Counted from the stretch's first letter, positions 46,534-56,027 are shown. The stretch is 64,000 nt of DNA from Desulforhopalus sp. IMCC35007 (GCF_005116575.1 NZ_SWCN01000014.1:89212-153211); one strand, 5' to 3'. A program made the numbers and translations. The notes: a model not told the origin generated them from the sequence alone.

Positions 46534-47574
46534 ATGATTAAAGTTGGAATAATTGGAGCGTCAGGCTATGCAGGCGCAGAGCTTACCCGAATCCTCTGCA
46601 ACCACCCTCAGGTAGAACTGGCTATGGCCACCTCAAGACAATATGAAGGAATAGCCTTATCTGAGGTTTTCCCCCATCTGAGGGGCAAGGTTGATCTTAT
46701 CTGTGAAAATATTAAAGCAGAAGATCTTGCGAAAAAAGCTGATCTTTTCTTTACTGCAGTTCCGCACAAAACAGCAATGGACCTGGTTCCCGTACTACTG
46801 GACGCTGGGAAAAAGGTCATCGACCTGTCAGCAGACTTCCGACTTCGTGATCTCGCAACCTATGAAAACTGGTATCAGCCACATTCTTCTAGCCAATTTC
46901 TGGCAGAAGCTGTTTATGGCCTTCCCGAACTTTACCGACAATCCATAAAAAACTGCCGGATTCTTGCAAATCCAGGTTGCTACCCGACCTCCATTATTTT
47001 AGGCCTTGCCCCACTTCTTAAAGCAGGTGCTATTGTGCCTGAAACCATCATCGCCGATTCTAAATCAGGTACATCTGGTGCGGGAAGGGTTGCACAGACC
47101 GGAACCCTGTTTTGCGAAGTGCATGATGGTTTCCGCCCATACAAAGTCGGCAGGGCTCACAGACACACACCTGAAATTGAGCAGGAACTCTCTCTTCTTG
47201 CAAAAACTGACGTTTTTCTAACCTTCACCCCACATCTTCTACCTATTTCAAGGGGCATTCTCAGTACAATCTACGCAACACTTACCCCTGGCCAGAAACC
47301 GGAGAGTATCAGAGAACTGTTTGAGGCCCAATACAGGGATGAACCATTTATACGTCTTCTCAAGGAAGACAGCTTTCCGGCAACCCAATATGTCAAGGGC
47401 TCGAATTTTTGTGATATCAGCTGTAAAATTGACCAAAAGACCAACAGGATTATCGTGATGTCGGCAATTGACAACGTCGTGAAAGGAGCCGCCGGCCAGG
47501 CTGTGCAGAATATGAACATCATGTGTGGGATCCAGGAAGAAACCGGTCTCCTGTCAGCACCTTTATTTCCTTGA
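46534..47574 (+). CDS. argC: N-acetyl-gamma-glutamyl-phosphate reductase
   Basis: A 346-residue NADPH enzyme of arginine biosynthesis. N-terminal Rossmann loop IGASGYAGAELTRILC; catalytic cysteine in ANPGCYPTSIILGLAPLL; the His and Arg site in GRAHRHTPEIEQE; SKSGTSGAGR and the C-terminal NVVKGAAGQAVQNMN helix. Type 1 ArgC of normal length. ATG 46534 follows AGGAA. truA begins 12 bases downstream, so they are cotranscribed. Confidence 0.95.
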   Translation: MIKVGIIGASGYAGAELTRILCNHPQVELAMATSRQYEGIALSEVFPHLRGKVDLICENIKAEDLAKKADLFFTAVPHKTAMDLVPVLLDAGKKVIDLSADFRLRDLATYENWYQPHSSSQFLAEAVYGLPELYRQSIKNCRILANPGCYPTSIILGLAPLLKAGAIVPETIIADSKSGTSGAGRVAQTGTLFCEVHDGFRPYKVGRAHRHTPEIEQELSLLAKTDVFLTFTPHLLPISRGILSTIYATLTPGQKPESIRELFEAQYRDEPFIRLLKEDSFPATQYVKGSNFCDISCKIDQKTNRIIVMSAIDNVVKGAAGQAVQNMNIMCGIQEETGLLSAPLFP

Positions 47575-47586
47575 TTTTTTTGCAAG

Positions 47587-48357
47587 ATGTCAACACCACT
47601 TAGAACCATCAAGCTCACCATCAGTTACGATGGCACCGACTATTGTGGCTGGCAAAAACAAAAGAATGGAAAGACGATACAGGGCGAGATCGAGCAGTGT
47701 CTCGCCACTATGACAACAGAGGAGATCCCCCTGCATGGTGCAGGCAGAACCGATGCCGGTGTCCATGCACTCGCTATGGTCGCACATTTTAATTGCCGCT
47801 CACAAATCTCCAGCACGGCTCTTCAGAGCGGAGCAAACTCAATGCTTCCCGGTGCAATACGAATAATGGAGGCAACGGAGGTCGATCAGCATTTTCATGC
47901 AAGATTTTCCGCCGTCGGCAAAAAATATCGTTATTCTATCTTCACTGGAAAAATTCAACCTCCCTTTTCCAGATTTACAAGCCTCCACGTCACGGCCCCC
48001 CTCAACCTTGGTCTCATGCAGGATTGCCTGAATGTAATCATCGGGACCCATGACTTTTCTTCGTTTGAAAATACCGGATCAAGGGATAAGTCGAAAACCA
48101 CAGGGCGCGGTGCAATCCGGACAATCTACAGTGCGGTGTTGATTCAACCAGAAAAAGACCTGCTCATCATCGAATTTACAGGTGATGGTTTTTTAAAAAA
48201 TATGGTGAGAAATCTTATTGGAACACTGCTGGATGCAGGCAAAGGCAAGCTTTCTCCAATTACCTTCAAGAAAATACTTGAGGCAAAGGACAGGACAAAA
48301 GCCATGGCGACAGCTCCAGCCCACGGCCTCACCCTTGTGGAAGTCTACTACAGGTGA
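47587..48357 (+). CDS. truA: tRNA pseudouridine(38-40) synthase TruA
   Basis: A 256-residue TruA. It starts with LKLTISYDGTDYCGWQ-type sequence (KLTISYDGTDYCGWQKQKNG) and carries the catalytic Asp in HGAGRTDAGVHALAMVAHF, then FHARFSAVGKKYRYSIFTGK, GTHDFSSFENTGS and the C-terminal LKNMVRNLIGTLLDAGKGKL. It makes pseudouridine in the anticodon stem. It converges with the LysR regulator, with no clear terminator in the 7-bp gap. Confidence 0.95.
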   Translation: MSTPLRTIKLTISYDGTDYCGWQKQKNGKTIQGEIEQCLATMTTEEIPLHGAGRTDAGVHALAMVAHFNCRSQISSTALQSGANSMLPGAIRIMEATEVDQHFHARFSAVGKKYRYSIFTGKIQPPFSRFTSLHVTAPLNLGLMQDCLNVIIGTHDFSSFENTGSRDKSKTTGRGAIRTIYSAVLIQPEKDLLIIEFTGDGFLKNMVRNLIGTLLDAGKGKLSPITFKKILEAKDRTKAMATAPAHGLTLVEVYYR

Positions 48358-48364
48358 CTTCCAA

Positions 48365-49339
48365 CTATTTTTTTTGTGCTGAATGCCGTGCTAAAAGGGA
48401 CTGTAGTTTCCACGGAGAAGAAAGGCACACTCTGGAATCATCGCAAATACTCATAACATCACAGAAAGAGAGGAACTCGGCCATGGCATCGGATATTTCC
48501 AGGTCTGTCCTCTGAATAATTTTCAGCTGCCTCTTCATATCAAGACCGTCAATTTTCAACCCCTTCAGCCAACCATTCTCAGCTTCTCTACAGATACTCA
48601 AAGAAGAAAGACAGGTGATACCAACGCCAGACTCCACCCCTCGTTTTACCGCTTCTGGGTGCCCCATCTCCATGACAATATTCACATCATCCATGTACTT
48701 TCCAAACTTCTCCCGAATGGTCGCAACCGTTCCGGAACCAGTTTCTCTCATAATCCACTTTTTCCCTTTGAGGTCACGCGTGATATCAAAGGTCTCATTG
48801 TGAGCTAGAGGATCCGTAGGACCACAGAGGACGATGAGTTCATCTTCAAACCACGGCCGCCATTGCATCTCATCGTTTTTTGTCAATGGTCCTTCGACAA
48901 ATCCGACCTCGGATTGTTTCTCTAAAACCAGTTGTTCAGCATACCGGGTATTATAAACCAGAAGATTGACGTGCACATTTGGGTGAACACGCTCAAACGC
49001 CCCGATCAGATACGGCAGGATATAATTCCCGAGTGTGGTGCTCGCCACGATATTGATTGTTCCATCAAGCGTGTCATTTCTTTCAGACATAATGGTTTCA
49101 ATATTGGTCACCTGGCAGGTTATATCTTTGGCCAAAGGCAGAAGAAAACGCCCACGGGCATTTAAGAGCAGGCTTCGACCATGCCTGTCAAACAGGGAGC
49201 CACCCAACTGATTCTCAAGTTCCGCTAGGGCCATACTGACAGCAGATTGAGTGACAAATAATTTCTTGCTCGCTTTGGTTACTTGTGCAGTTTCAGCAAC
49301 TGCAATGAATATTTCGAGCTGTCTTAGAGTTATAGACAT
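48365..49339 (-). CDS. LysR-family transcriptional regulator, divergent from the nuo operon
   Basis: A 324-residue LysR protein. The winged HTH is LRQLEIFIAVAETAQVTKAS then KKLFVTQSAVSMALAELENQ; the substrate-binding part shows LDGTINIVASTTLGNYILPY, LIGAFERVHPNVHVNLLVYN and ESGVGITCLSSLSICRE. The sequence is of the CysB/CbbR/YwfM-like kind seen in anaerobes. It reads away from nuoA across a 297-bp gap, so it may regulate the complex I operon as well as itself; this is an inference from position. ATG 49339 follows GGTGGAG. Confidence 0.9.
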   Translation of the reverse strand: MSITLRQLEIFIAVAETAQVTKASKKLFVTQSAVSMALAELENQLGGSLFDRHGRSLLLNARGRFLLPLAKDITCQVTNIETIMSERNDTLDGTINIVASTTLGNYILPYLIGAFERVHPNVHVNLLVYNTRYAEQLVLEKQSEVGFVEGPLTKNDEMQWRPWFEDELIVLCGPTDPLAHNETFDITRDLKGKKWIMRETGSGTVATIREKFGKYMDDVNIVMEMGHPEAVKRGVESGVGITCLSSLSICREAENGWLKGLKIDGLDMKRQLKIIQRTDLEISDAMAEFLSFCDVMSICDDSRVCLSSPWKLQSLLARHSAQKK

Positions 49340-49517
49340 TAAACTTCTCCACCTCTATGTTCATTTTTAATGATATCTATTCGTCGCACCCCGTGTTAAT
49401 ACTGAAGGACCATTCATAAATATCATCAATCAGAGACCCAATTAAACCGCAACTATTTCAAGCAGGTACAGGTTCACCAAAATTCCATGCCTGAAATAAT
49501 TACACATCAATTTATCG

Positions 49518-49546
49518 TTGACACGCATATAACAATTATTTAATAT
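49518..49546 (+). promoter_or_regulatory. Strong sigma-70 promoter of the nuo operon
   Basis: TTGACA, 17-base spacer, TAATAT, ending 90 bases before nuoA. The 49340-49517 stretch holds AT-rich palindromic steps that could bind the divergent LysR protein, but I could not define a T-N11-A site with confidence. Confidence 0.8.
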
Positions 49547-49636
49547 AAGTCGCGATTAAATAAAAGATAATTATTATAGATTAGCCATTTTGTCTGAGCG
49601 TCATACCACTCACTCATTAGCTTGAAAGGAATCAAA

Positions 49637-50062
49637 ATGGAGCCTCAGATCACCGCATTTCTTTACCAGGAGCATGTTCTCTGGATTGCTGCTTTCATCA
49701 TTGGCGGCCTTTCATTTGCCCTCGGTCCAATCGCCATTGTCTACCTCTTTATGCCGTTGAAAACGCGACAGCTTTCTGACAAAGCTGATCAGTTTATCGA
49801 ATGCGGAATGGATCCCATTGGAGATAGCTGGATCCGCTACGGAGTTGTTTTTTATCTTTACGCTCTCATTTTCTTAGCCTTTGATGTCGATGTACTGTTT
49901 CTTTTTCCCGTTGCCCTGGCATATGACGATGTTATGTTTGCCTCCTCAATTCGGGACTTTATCGAAATAATTCTATTTGTTGGAATATTATCACTCGCAG
50001 TAGTCTATGCATGGATTAAGGGAGTATTTAAGTGGGAACGGAAAACGTACCTTCGTCGGTAA
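49637..50062 (+). CDS. nuoA: NADH-quinone oxidoreductase subunit A
   Basis: A 141-residue NuoA from ATG 49637 (AAAGGA upstream; TTG 49622 rejected). Three helices, with the signature [20 protein letters not shown], then [20 protein letters not shown] and [15 protein letters not shown]. It is part of the quinone-chamber end of the membrane arm. First gene of the operon; its end overlaps nuoB by 31 bases. Confidence 0.96.
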   Translation: MEPQITAFLYQEHVLWIAAFIIGGLSFALGPIAIVYLFMPLKTRQLSDKADQFIECGMDPIGDSWIRYGVVFYLYALIFLAFDVDVLFLFPVALAYDDVMFASSIRDFIEIILFVGILSLAVVYAWIKGVFKWERKTYLRR

Positions 50063-50529
50063 TTCAATTCGCCCTCGCAGACAAACTCATCAACATCGGC
50101 AGGGCCAATTCTCTTTGGCCCCTGACGTTTGGTATAGCCTGCTGTGCTATCGAAATGATGGCTACCGGCTGTGCCAGGTTTGATATGTCCCGATTTGGGG
50201 CAGAAGTGTTTCGGCCTTCAGCCAGACAGAGCGATGTCATGATTGTCGCGGGAACCATCACCAAAAAGATGATGCCTGGAATTAAGACTCTCTACGATCA
50301 GATGCCTGAACCCAAATGGGTTATGGCCCTTGGCAACTGTGCTATTTCAGGAGGACCATTTGCTTTTGAAGGGCAATACAGTATTGTTCTTGGGGCCGAT
50401 GAGTTTCTCCCCGTTGATATATATGTTCCAGGCTGCCCTCCTCGTCCTGAAGCCCTGCTGCAGGGAATAATCGAACTTGAACACCTTGTCTCTGACTGGA
50501 AAAGATGGAAAAATCCTGAGGCTGCATAA
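50032..50529 (+). CDS. nuoB: NADH-quinone oxidoreductase subunit B (N2 cluster)
   Basis: A 165-residue NuoB from GTG 50032 with GGAG seven bases upstream. The four ligands of the N2 [4Fe-4S] cluster are present: the tandem Cys37-Cys38 in [11 protein letters not shown], Cys103 in GNCAISGG and Cys135 in [30 protein letters not shown] is also diagnostic. This cluster hands electrons to quinone, so the electron-output half of the enzyme is intact. Confidence 0.96.
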   Translation: MGTENVPSSVIQFALADKLINIGRANSLWPLTFGIACCAIEMMATGCARFDMSRFGAEVFRPSARQSDVMIVAGTITKKMMPGIKTLYDQMPEPKWVMALGNCAISGGPFAFEGQYSIVLGADEFLPVDIYVPGCPPRPEALLQGIIELEHLVSDWKRWKNPEAA

Positions 50530-50591
50530 CTACAGGAATTGTCTGACCCGCCTTTCCCGTTTTTTGTTAAGGAATTTTGGAGCAATTACAG

Positions 50592-51116
50592 ATGATTTGT
50601 GAAGAAACAAAACGTGCCCTGCAAAAACTTTTTCCTGCAGATGAGGTCATCGCTGAAACACCAGAGGAAGCAGTAGATGACTCTGAGAAAAAAGCGAAAA
50701 AACCTGTGCCCCGCGCAAACGGCCTGCTTGAACGGGATTATGCCGTCCATGGCTATCACCTTGACGCACAGGTTGCAGCAGATCAGGTCGTTGAAGCTGT
50801 AGGAATCCTTGATAAGGCTGATTTTTTCATAGAAAGCATAACTGGAGTTGACTGGATAAAAGACAATCAGCTTGAGGTTATCTACGATTTTTCCAGATAT
50901 GATTTCGACCTCTGCCGTGTTGTCATTCGTACACGTGTGGACCGCAACAATCCCGAGGTGCCCACCATCACCGAAATATACGCGGGGGCCAACTGGCATG
51001 AGCGTGAAACCCATGATTTTTTTGGCATCAAATTCATCGGACATCCCCATCTCATCCCTCTCCTCCTTCCTGAAGATGCGGATTTTCATCCCTTATTAAA
51101 GGATTACAAAGCATGA
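50592..51116 (+). CDS. nuoC: NADH-quinone oxidoreductase subunit C
   Basis: A 174-residue NuoC from ATG 50592 with GGAG upstream; TTG 50577 is the other option. It carries the 30-kDa signature YDFSRYDFDLCRVVIRTRVD and YAGANWHERETHDFFGIKF, HLIPLLLPEDADFHPLLKDY. An N-terminal 45-residue acidic/lysine tail (EEAVDDSEKKAKKPVP) precedes the domain. It is separate from nuoD rather than fused, and overlaps its start by four bases (ATGA). Confidence 0.94.
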   Translation: MICEETKRALQKLFPADEVIAETPEEAVDDSEKKAKKPVPRANGLLERDYAVHGYHLDAQVAADQVVEAVGILDKADFFIESITGVDWIKDNQLEVIYDFSRYDFDLCRVVIRTRVDRNNPEVPTITEIYAGANWHERETHDFFGIKFIGHPHLIPLLLPEDADFHPLLKDYKA

Positions 51117-52231
51117 GTTCTCCTATACAACTGAAACCTGACGAGACATTTATTCTCAACGTCGGTCCACAGCATCCTGCGACCCACGGAGTCCTTAGGG
51201 TCAAGATGGAAATGAATGGTGAGTACATAGTCAATGCAGAAACCGTTATCGGCTATATCCACAGGATGCATGAAAAAATGGGGGAACTCAAGACATATCC
51301 CCAGTTTCTCATGAACCTCAGCCGTATGGATTATCTCGGTGCACTCGGTTACTCCCATGGCCACGTCCTGGTTGTTGAAAAAGCCTCTGGTATCGAAGTG
51401 CCCGAGCGCGCGGAATATATCCGTGCAATTATGGTGGAGCTCAACCGTATTGCCTCACATCTTTTCTGGTTTGGTGCCTTTGTCATGGACCTCGGTGGCT
51501 TCTCTCCTCTTATGTACGCCCTGCAGGACCGTGAACACATCCTCGACATGCTCGAAGCTGTCACTGGCTCTCGCCTCACCTACTGTTATTTTCGTTACGG
51601 CGGGTTGTACAACGATGTGGACGACCAATTTGTAGCATCAGCCCGAAAATTCATCCCCAGGATGCGAAAATCCCTCAAAAAATATCACAAACTTGTAACT
51701 GGTAATGTGATTTTCCGCAAAAGACTTGAAGGCATAGCTCCTCTCAGCAAGGAGACCTGTCGTAAATACGGAGCTTCCAGTGCCGTTGCCAGAGGGTCCG
51801 GAATTAATTTTGACGTAAGGAAAAACGAACCATACTCGGTGTACCCCGAATTTGATTTTGATATCCCGGTCTATCACGAGTGTGACTCACTTGCCCGCTA
51901 CAACGTGAGAATGGATGAGATTGAACAGTCTCTTCGCATCATAGAGCAGGGTCTGGACAAGCTCCCGGGTGGTCCGATCATGCCTGAGAAAAAGCCGAAG
52001 ATAATCAAGCCTCCTGAAGGAGACTACTACCAGGCTGTTGAGACGGCCAGGGGAAGCTTTGGTGTCCGGCTGGTAAGCGACGGAGGAAAAACACCCTACC
52101 GCTTAAAACTTCGTTCGCCAACCTACTCCAACATGCACCTTTTTGATGAATCCTGCAGAGGGATGTTGATTATGGATGCGCTTGCATTCATGGGAAGTCT
52201 CGATCTGGTTATTCCTGAGATAGACAGGTAA
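51113..52231 (+). CDS. nuoD: NADH-quinone oxidoreductase subunit D
   Basis: A 372-residue NuoD (49-kDa subunit). The quinone-pocket sequence LNVGPQHPATHGVLRVKMEM opens it, with His and Tyr positions expected to bind the quinone head; IGYIHRMHEKMGELKTYPQF, MDYLGALGYSHGHVL, EYIRAIMVELNRIASHLFWF and ESCRGMLIMDALAFMGSLDL follow. Length is on the short side of the family but no motif is missing. Coupled to nuoC by the ATGA overlap. Confidence 0.95.
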   Translation: MSSPIQLKPDETFILNVGPQHPATHGVLRVKMEMNGEYIVNAETVIGYIHRMHEKMGELKTYPQFLMNLSRMDYLGALGYSHGHVLVVEKASGIEVPERAEYIRAIMVELNRIASHLFWFGAFVMDLGGFSPLMYALQDREHILDMLEAVTGSRLTYCYFRYGGLYNDVDDQFVASARKFIPRMRKSLKKYHKLVTGNVIFRKRLEGIAPLSKETCRKYGASSAVARGSGINFDVRKNEPYSVYPEFDFDIPVYHECDSLARYNVRMDEIEQSLRIIEQGLDKLPGGPIMPEKKPKIIKPPEGDYYQAVETARGSFGVRLVSDGGKTPYRLKLRSPTYSNMHLFDESCRGMLIMDALAFMGSLDLVIPEIDR

Positions 52232-52243
52232 AAGGATAATTTT

Positions 52244-53239
52244 ATGCGCTTAACACTTTTTAATGTCGTTGTTGCCGTCATAATTGCCATTGCATTTGCT
52301 GCTGTGAATGCGGCCTACCTTGTCTGGGCAGAACGAAGAGGTGCTGCTCGTATCCAAAGGCGCCCGGGACCCAACATCAACGGTCCCTTTGGCCTCTTGC
52401 AACCGCCCCTTGACGGCATAAAGTTAATGGCCAAGCAACTGACCATCCCTGGAGGAGCCGATAAAATCCTGTTCATAGCAGCACCTGTTCTTGCTATGTT
52501 TCCAGCGATCATGAGTTTCGTGACGATCCCTTTTAGTGAGAACATTGTCGCTAAAAACATGAACGTCGGTGTCCTGATGATATTTGCCTTTGCCGCCCTC
52601 GGTTCCACCTCACTTTTATTTGCAGGATGGAGTTCCAGAAACAAGTATGCAATGATGGCCTCAATCCGGGCTGTCTCCCAGACGGTTGCCTATGAAATCC
52701 CTATGTTGATCACGACCATTACAGTTGTCATGATCGCAGGCTCCATGGATCTCATGGAAATTGTCCATCAGCAGAGTGGGTCCATTTTGAGCTGGAATAT
52801 CTTTCCTTTATTTGGACGGTCCCACAATATTCTGATGCCCATGTCATTTTTGATCTTTTTCACCTGCACCCTTGCTGAAACCAACCGCGCACCTTTTGAC
52901 CTCGGTGAAGCGGAAAGTGAGCTTGTCGCAGGTTTTCACACAGAATATGGCTCAATGGGCTTTGGCTTATTTTTCATGGGAGAATATGCCAATATCGTCA
53001 TCGGCTCCTGCATGACAACCATTCTTTTCTTGGGTGGTTGGGGGTGCCCTTTCGGCCTGTTTCCAGGGGTATGGTGGTTTATTATTAAACTCTACCTCCT
53101 TATTGCGACCTTTATCTGGATCCGCTGGACCTTCCCACGCACAACGATATACGGCCTTTTGAACCTAAGTTGGAAAATCCTGATTCCACTTTCTCTTTTC
53201 AACCTGCTCTTTACCGCAGGACTATTAAAGGTGTTCTAG
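52244..53239 (+). CDS. nuoH: NADH-quinone oxidoreductase subunit H
   Basis: A 331-residue NuoH with eight hydrophobic helices. WAERRGAARIQRRPGPNING and GLLQPPLDGIKLMAKQ mark the first loops; SIRAVSQTVAYEIPM and the acidic loop FDLGEAESELVAGFHTEYG carry the glutamates linking quinone reduction to the proton path (E-channel). Only 12 bases separate it from nuoD. nuoE, nuoF and nuoG, often placed between nuoD and nuoH, are absent from this interval. Confidence 0.95.
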   Translation: MRLTLFNVVVAVIIAIAFAAVNAAYLVWAERRGAARIQRRPGPNINGPFGLLQPPLDGIKLMAKQLTIPGGADKILFIAAPVLAMFPAIMSFVTIPFSENIVAKNMNVGVLMIFAFAALGSTSLLFAGWSSRNKYAMMASIRAVSQTVAYEIPMLITTITVVMIAGSMDLMEIVHQQSGSILSWNIFPLFGRSHNILMPMSFLIFFTCTLAETNRAPFDLGEAESELVAGFHTEYGSMGFGLFFMGEYANIVIGSCMTTILFLGGWGCPFGLFPGVWWFIIKLYLLIATFIWIRWTFPRTTIYGLLNLSWKILIPLSLFNLLFTAGLLKVF

Positions 53240-53680
53240 ATGGTGGCTTATTTTAGTGAAATTTATTACGGCCTGATCAGTCTTCTTGAAGGGATGGTTA
53301 TCACATTTAAGGAATTTTTCAAGCCCACCGTCACGGTCTCGTACCCCTACGAGACGCTCCCTATGTGCGACAGGTTCAGAGGACATGTCGAACTCATCGA
53401 AAATGAAGAGGGGCAACCTAATTGCGTTGTTTGCGGCTTGTGCGAGCGCGCCTGCCCTTCGGGCTGCATCTCACTTGCAGGTGAAAAAGCCGAAGGTGAA
53501 AAGAAAAAGGTGCTCACAAAATATGTTCTTGATTTCACCAGGTGTTCTCTTTGTGGGTCCTGCGTTGAGGCATGTAACTTCAATGCCCTGACCTTTTCAA
53601 AAGAATACAACCTCGCAAGCAGGAGAAAAGAAGATTTTATTTTTGACCTTCTGGGCAGACTGGAGGAACGAAACAGATGA
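53240..53680 (+). CDS. nuoI: NADH-quinone oxidoreductase subunit I (2x[4Fe-4S])
   Basis: A 146-residue NuoI with two complete [4Fe-4S] motifs: Cys62/65/68/72 in CVVCGLCERACPSGC and Cys102/105/108/112 in CSLCGSCVEAC. A short N-terminal amphipathic stretch anchors it to the membrane arm. The ATG follows the nuoH stop immediately (TAG-ATG). With no NuoF or NuoG gene nearby, clusters N6a/N6b here are the most obvious entry point for electrons, possibly from ferredoxin. Confidence 0.95.
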   Translation: MVAYFSEIYYGLISLLEGMVITFKEFFKPTVTVSYPYETLPMCDRFRGHVELIENEEGQPNCVVCGLCERACPSGCISLAGEKAEGEKKKVLTKYVLDFTRCSLCGSCVEACNFNALTFSKEYNLASRRKEDFIFDLLGRLEERNR

Positions 53681-54213
53681 ATCAAAGTATGCTCACCCAC
53701 CCCAATTTATTTACGGTTGAAGGAATGGCTGGTGTTGTCTTTCTCATCCTCATATTTGTCACCCTTACAGGTGGCTTCATTGCCTGCACTTCAAGAAGGG
53801 TAGTCCGGGCAATCGCAGGCCTTATCGTCTGCTTTGTCGGAGTAGCCGGGCTCTATTTCTTTCTCAACTCTCCTTTTGTCTCGATGATGCAGCTTCTCAT
53901 CTACGTTGGAGCGATCGCGGTTGCAATTTCATTTGCCGTGATGCTCGCCGCCCCTGAAGAGAAAAAGAAACTCGGCCCTACCGGGCCCCTTGAAGGTCCC
54001 CTTGCTTTTGGCTCAGCGGCCCTTCTTGCCGGTGGATTTTCTGTACTTGTACTTAAAACCAAGTGGCCTGCCATGGCAAAAACCAATGACGGCTCCATAA
54101 AAGAAATAGGTATCAGATTACTCACTGAACATTCCATGGTTTTTGAACTTATTTCCATAGTTTTACTCATTGCAATTTTAGGAGCGCTTGTCTTGGCTCG
54201 CCGGGAGGATTAA
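53677..54213 (+). CDS. nuoJ: NADH-quinone oxidoreductase subunit J
   Basis: A 178-residue NuoJ with five helices: VVFLILIFVTLTGGFIACTS, VRAIAGLIVCFVGVAGLYFF, the conserved MQLLIYVGAIAVAISFAVML and a last helix ISIVLLIAILGALVLARRED. TM3 carries the pi-bulge region typical of the subunit. Starts within the nuoI stop (ATGA). Confidence 0.93.
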   Translation: MNQSMLTHPNLFTVEGMAGVVFLILIFVTLTGGFIACTSRRVVRAIAGLIVCFVGVAGLYFFLNSPFVSMMQLLIYVGAIAVAISFAVMLAAPEEKKKLGPTGPLEGPLAFGSAALLAGGFSVLVLKTKWPAMAKTNDGSIKEIGIRLLTEHSMVFELISIVLLIAILGALVLARRED

Positions 54214-54219
54214 CAACAG

Positions 54220-54546
54220 ATGGCAATTCTTGGACTGTATAATAATCTCAGCACCTATCTTATTATAGCGGCATTTCTCTTTGCCATGGGAATTTATGGC
54301 ATTATCGCCAGGAGAACCTTTATTGCAATGCTTATCGCAGCAGAGATGATCCTGGCAGGAGCAGCGCTGAACTTTATGGCCTTTAACAGATTCACCTCAC
54401 CGGACCCGGTAACAGGCCAGATATTTACTCTTTTTATAATGGCAATAGCCGCAGCAGAAGCGGCCATTGGGCTCAGTATCGTCATCGCCATCTACCGTCA
54501 ATACGATTCCATTGACGCAGAAGACGTTGTTCAACTTAAAGGTTAG
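54220..54546 (+). CDS. nuoK: NADH-quinone oxidoreductase subunit K
   Basis: A 108-residue NuoK with three helices. The glutamate of TM2 lies in LIAAEMILAGAALNFMAF and that of TM3 in FIMAIAAAEAAIGLSIVIAI, both needed for the E-channel. ATG 54220 follows GGGAGG. The usual next gene is nuoL; here an MrpD-like gene takes that place, 17 bases on. Confidence 0.95.
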   Translation: MAILGLYNNLSTYLIIAAFLFAMGIYGIIARRTFIAMLIAAEMILAGAALNFMAFNRFTSPDPVTGQIFTLFIMAIAAAEAAIGLSIVIAIYRQYDSIDAEDVVQLKG

Positions 54547-54563
54547 TCGAGGAGCCAATTTAC

Positions 54564-56027
54564 ATGGAATACAAACTTCTGATAGCCCTGCTCATTCCAC
54601 TTCTTGGAACCATTGGGGTCATGTACAAAGGTGACAACGAAAACCTGAGAGAGGGTATCTCCTGTGTATCTTCTCTTCTCTTGTTGTGTGTTGTCGGCTC
54701 CATCGTCCCTCAAGTTCTCGGTGGAAAGACACTCACCCTGCAGATGTTCACCATACTACCTGGGGTTACGGTCACACTAAGGGCAGATGCAATGTCAATG
54801 ATCTTTGCCCTCGTTGCCTCCTCCCTCTGGACCATAGCAGTTTTCTACTCTATGGGCTATATGCGTGGCCTGAATGAACATGCCCAGACCCGCTTTAATG
54901 CCTGTTTCGCTCTTGCCATTTTTGGTGCCATCGGGGTAGCATTTTCAGATAACCTCTTCACCATGTACCTCTTCTATGAAATCGTCTCGATCTGCACCTA
55001 TCCACTCGTTGCCCATCATCAGGATGAAGAAGGATACAACGGGGCGAGGAAATACATAGTTTACCTGACAACCACGGCAAAGGCCTTCCTGCTTCCCGCG
55101 ATGATTCTCATCTATGTGCTCACAGGCACCCTTGATTTTGCTTCAAACGCCCATTCAGGAATCTTTCCAGCAGGGGTAAGTAACGTCCTGGTGACTATGC
55201 TCTATATTTTTTGTCTGTTCGGTTTTGCCAAAAACGGTGTTATGCCGTTTCATCACTGGCTGCCGGGAGCCATGGTTGCTCCCACACCCGTATCAGCGCT
55301 ATTACATGCAGTGGCCGTTGTTAAGGTCGGCGTTTTCTGTACCACCCGGGTGATGCTCTACACCTTCGGCACCGATACAATGCATGCTCTCAACCTTGGT
55401 ATTCCTACTGCATATTTTGTGAGTTTTACTGTACTGGTAGCCTCCATCATTGCTCTATCCAAGGACAACCTTAAAGCACGGCTTGCCTACTCTACGGTGA
55501 GTCAACTCTCTTATATTATCCTGGGTGTCGCACTTCTCACCGATCCCGGGATACAGGGTGGTCTCATTCACATTGTCAACCACGCCTTTTCCAAGATCAC
55601 CCTGTTTTTCTGTGCCGGTGCCATCTACGTTGCCACGCACAAAAAATATATTTCTGAAATGGAGGGCCTTGGAAAAACTATGCCCTTTACCTTTGCAGCT
55701 TTTGGCATAGCCTCTCTTTCTATGATTGGAGCACCTCCAGTTGCGGGCTTTATCACCAAGTGGAACCTGCTTATTGGTTCAGTCGAAGCGCACCAACTTG
55801 GGATTCTGCTCATCCTCATCGCCAGCACCATGCTCAATGCGGCCTACTTTGCGCCGATTACCTATAAGGCTTTTTTTGGTAAACGCCCGGAGGGTGAACC
55901 CTTTACCGGCATAAAAGAAGCACCCTTGTCCATGCTTATTCCAATACTGATAGCTTGTACAATATCGGTACTTCTTGGCATTTTCCCTAACTTCATGTTG
56001 CAATTTGTAAAGGCGGTGACAGGATGA
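54564..56027 (+). CDS. MrpD-like antiporter subunit of complex I (first of two)
   Basis: A 487-residue 14-helix antiporter-like protein. The TM5 glutamate is in LFYEIVSICTYPLVAHH, the TM7/8 lysines in FAKNGVMPFHHWLPGAMVA and SALLHAVAVVKVGVF, and the TM12 region in MIGAPPVAGFITKWNLL. All charged residues used for ion pumping look kept. It ends at about TM14 and lacks the long lateral helix and last anchor helix of NuoL, so it is closer to MrpD of Na+/H+ antiporters than to NuoL. It likely adds one ion-pumping unit to the arm. The next gene overlaps its stop (ATGA). Confidence 0.85.
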   Translation: MEYKLLIALLIPLLGTIGVMYKGDNENLREGISCVSSLLLLCVVGSIVPQVLGGKTLTLQMFTILPGVTVTLRADAMSMIFALVASSLWTIAVFYSMGYMRGLNEHAQTRFNACFALAIFGAIGVAFSDNLFTMYLFYEIVSICTYPLVAHHQDEEGYNGARKYIVYLTTTAKAFLLPAMILIYVLTGTLDFASNAHSGIFPAGVSNVLVTMLYIFCLFGFAKNGVMPFHHWLPGAMVAPTPVSALLHAVAVVKVGVFCTTRVMLYTFGTDTMHALNLGIPTAYFVSFTVLVASIIALSKDNLKARLAYSTVSQLSYIILGVALLTDPGIQGGLIHIVNHAFSKITLFFCAGAIYVATHKKYISEMEGLGKTMPFTFAAFGIASLSMIGAPPVAGFITKWNLLIGSVEAHQLGILLILIASTMLNAAYFAPITYKAFFGKRPEGEPFTGIKEAPLSMLIPILIACTISVLLGIFPNFMLQFVKAVTG

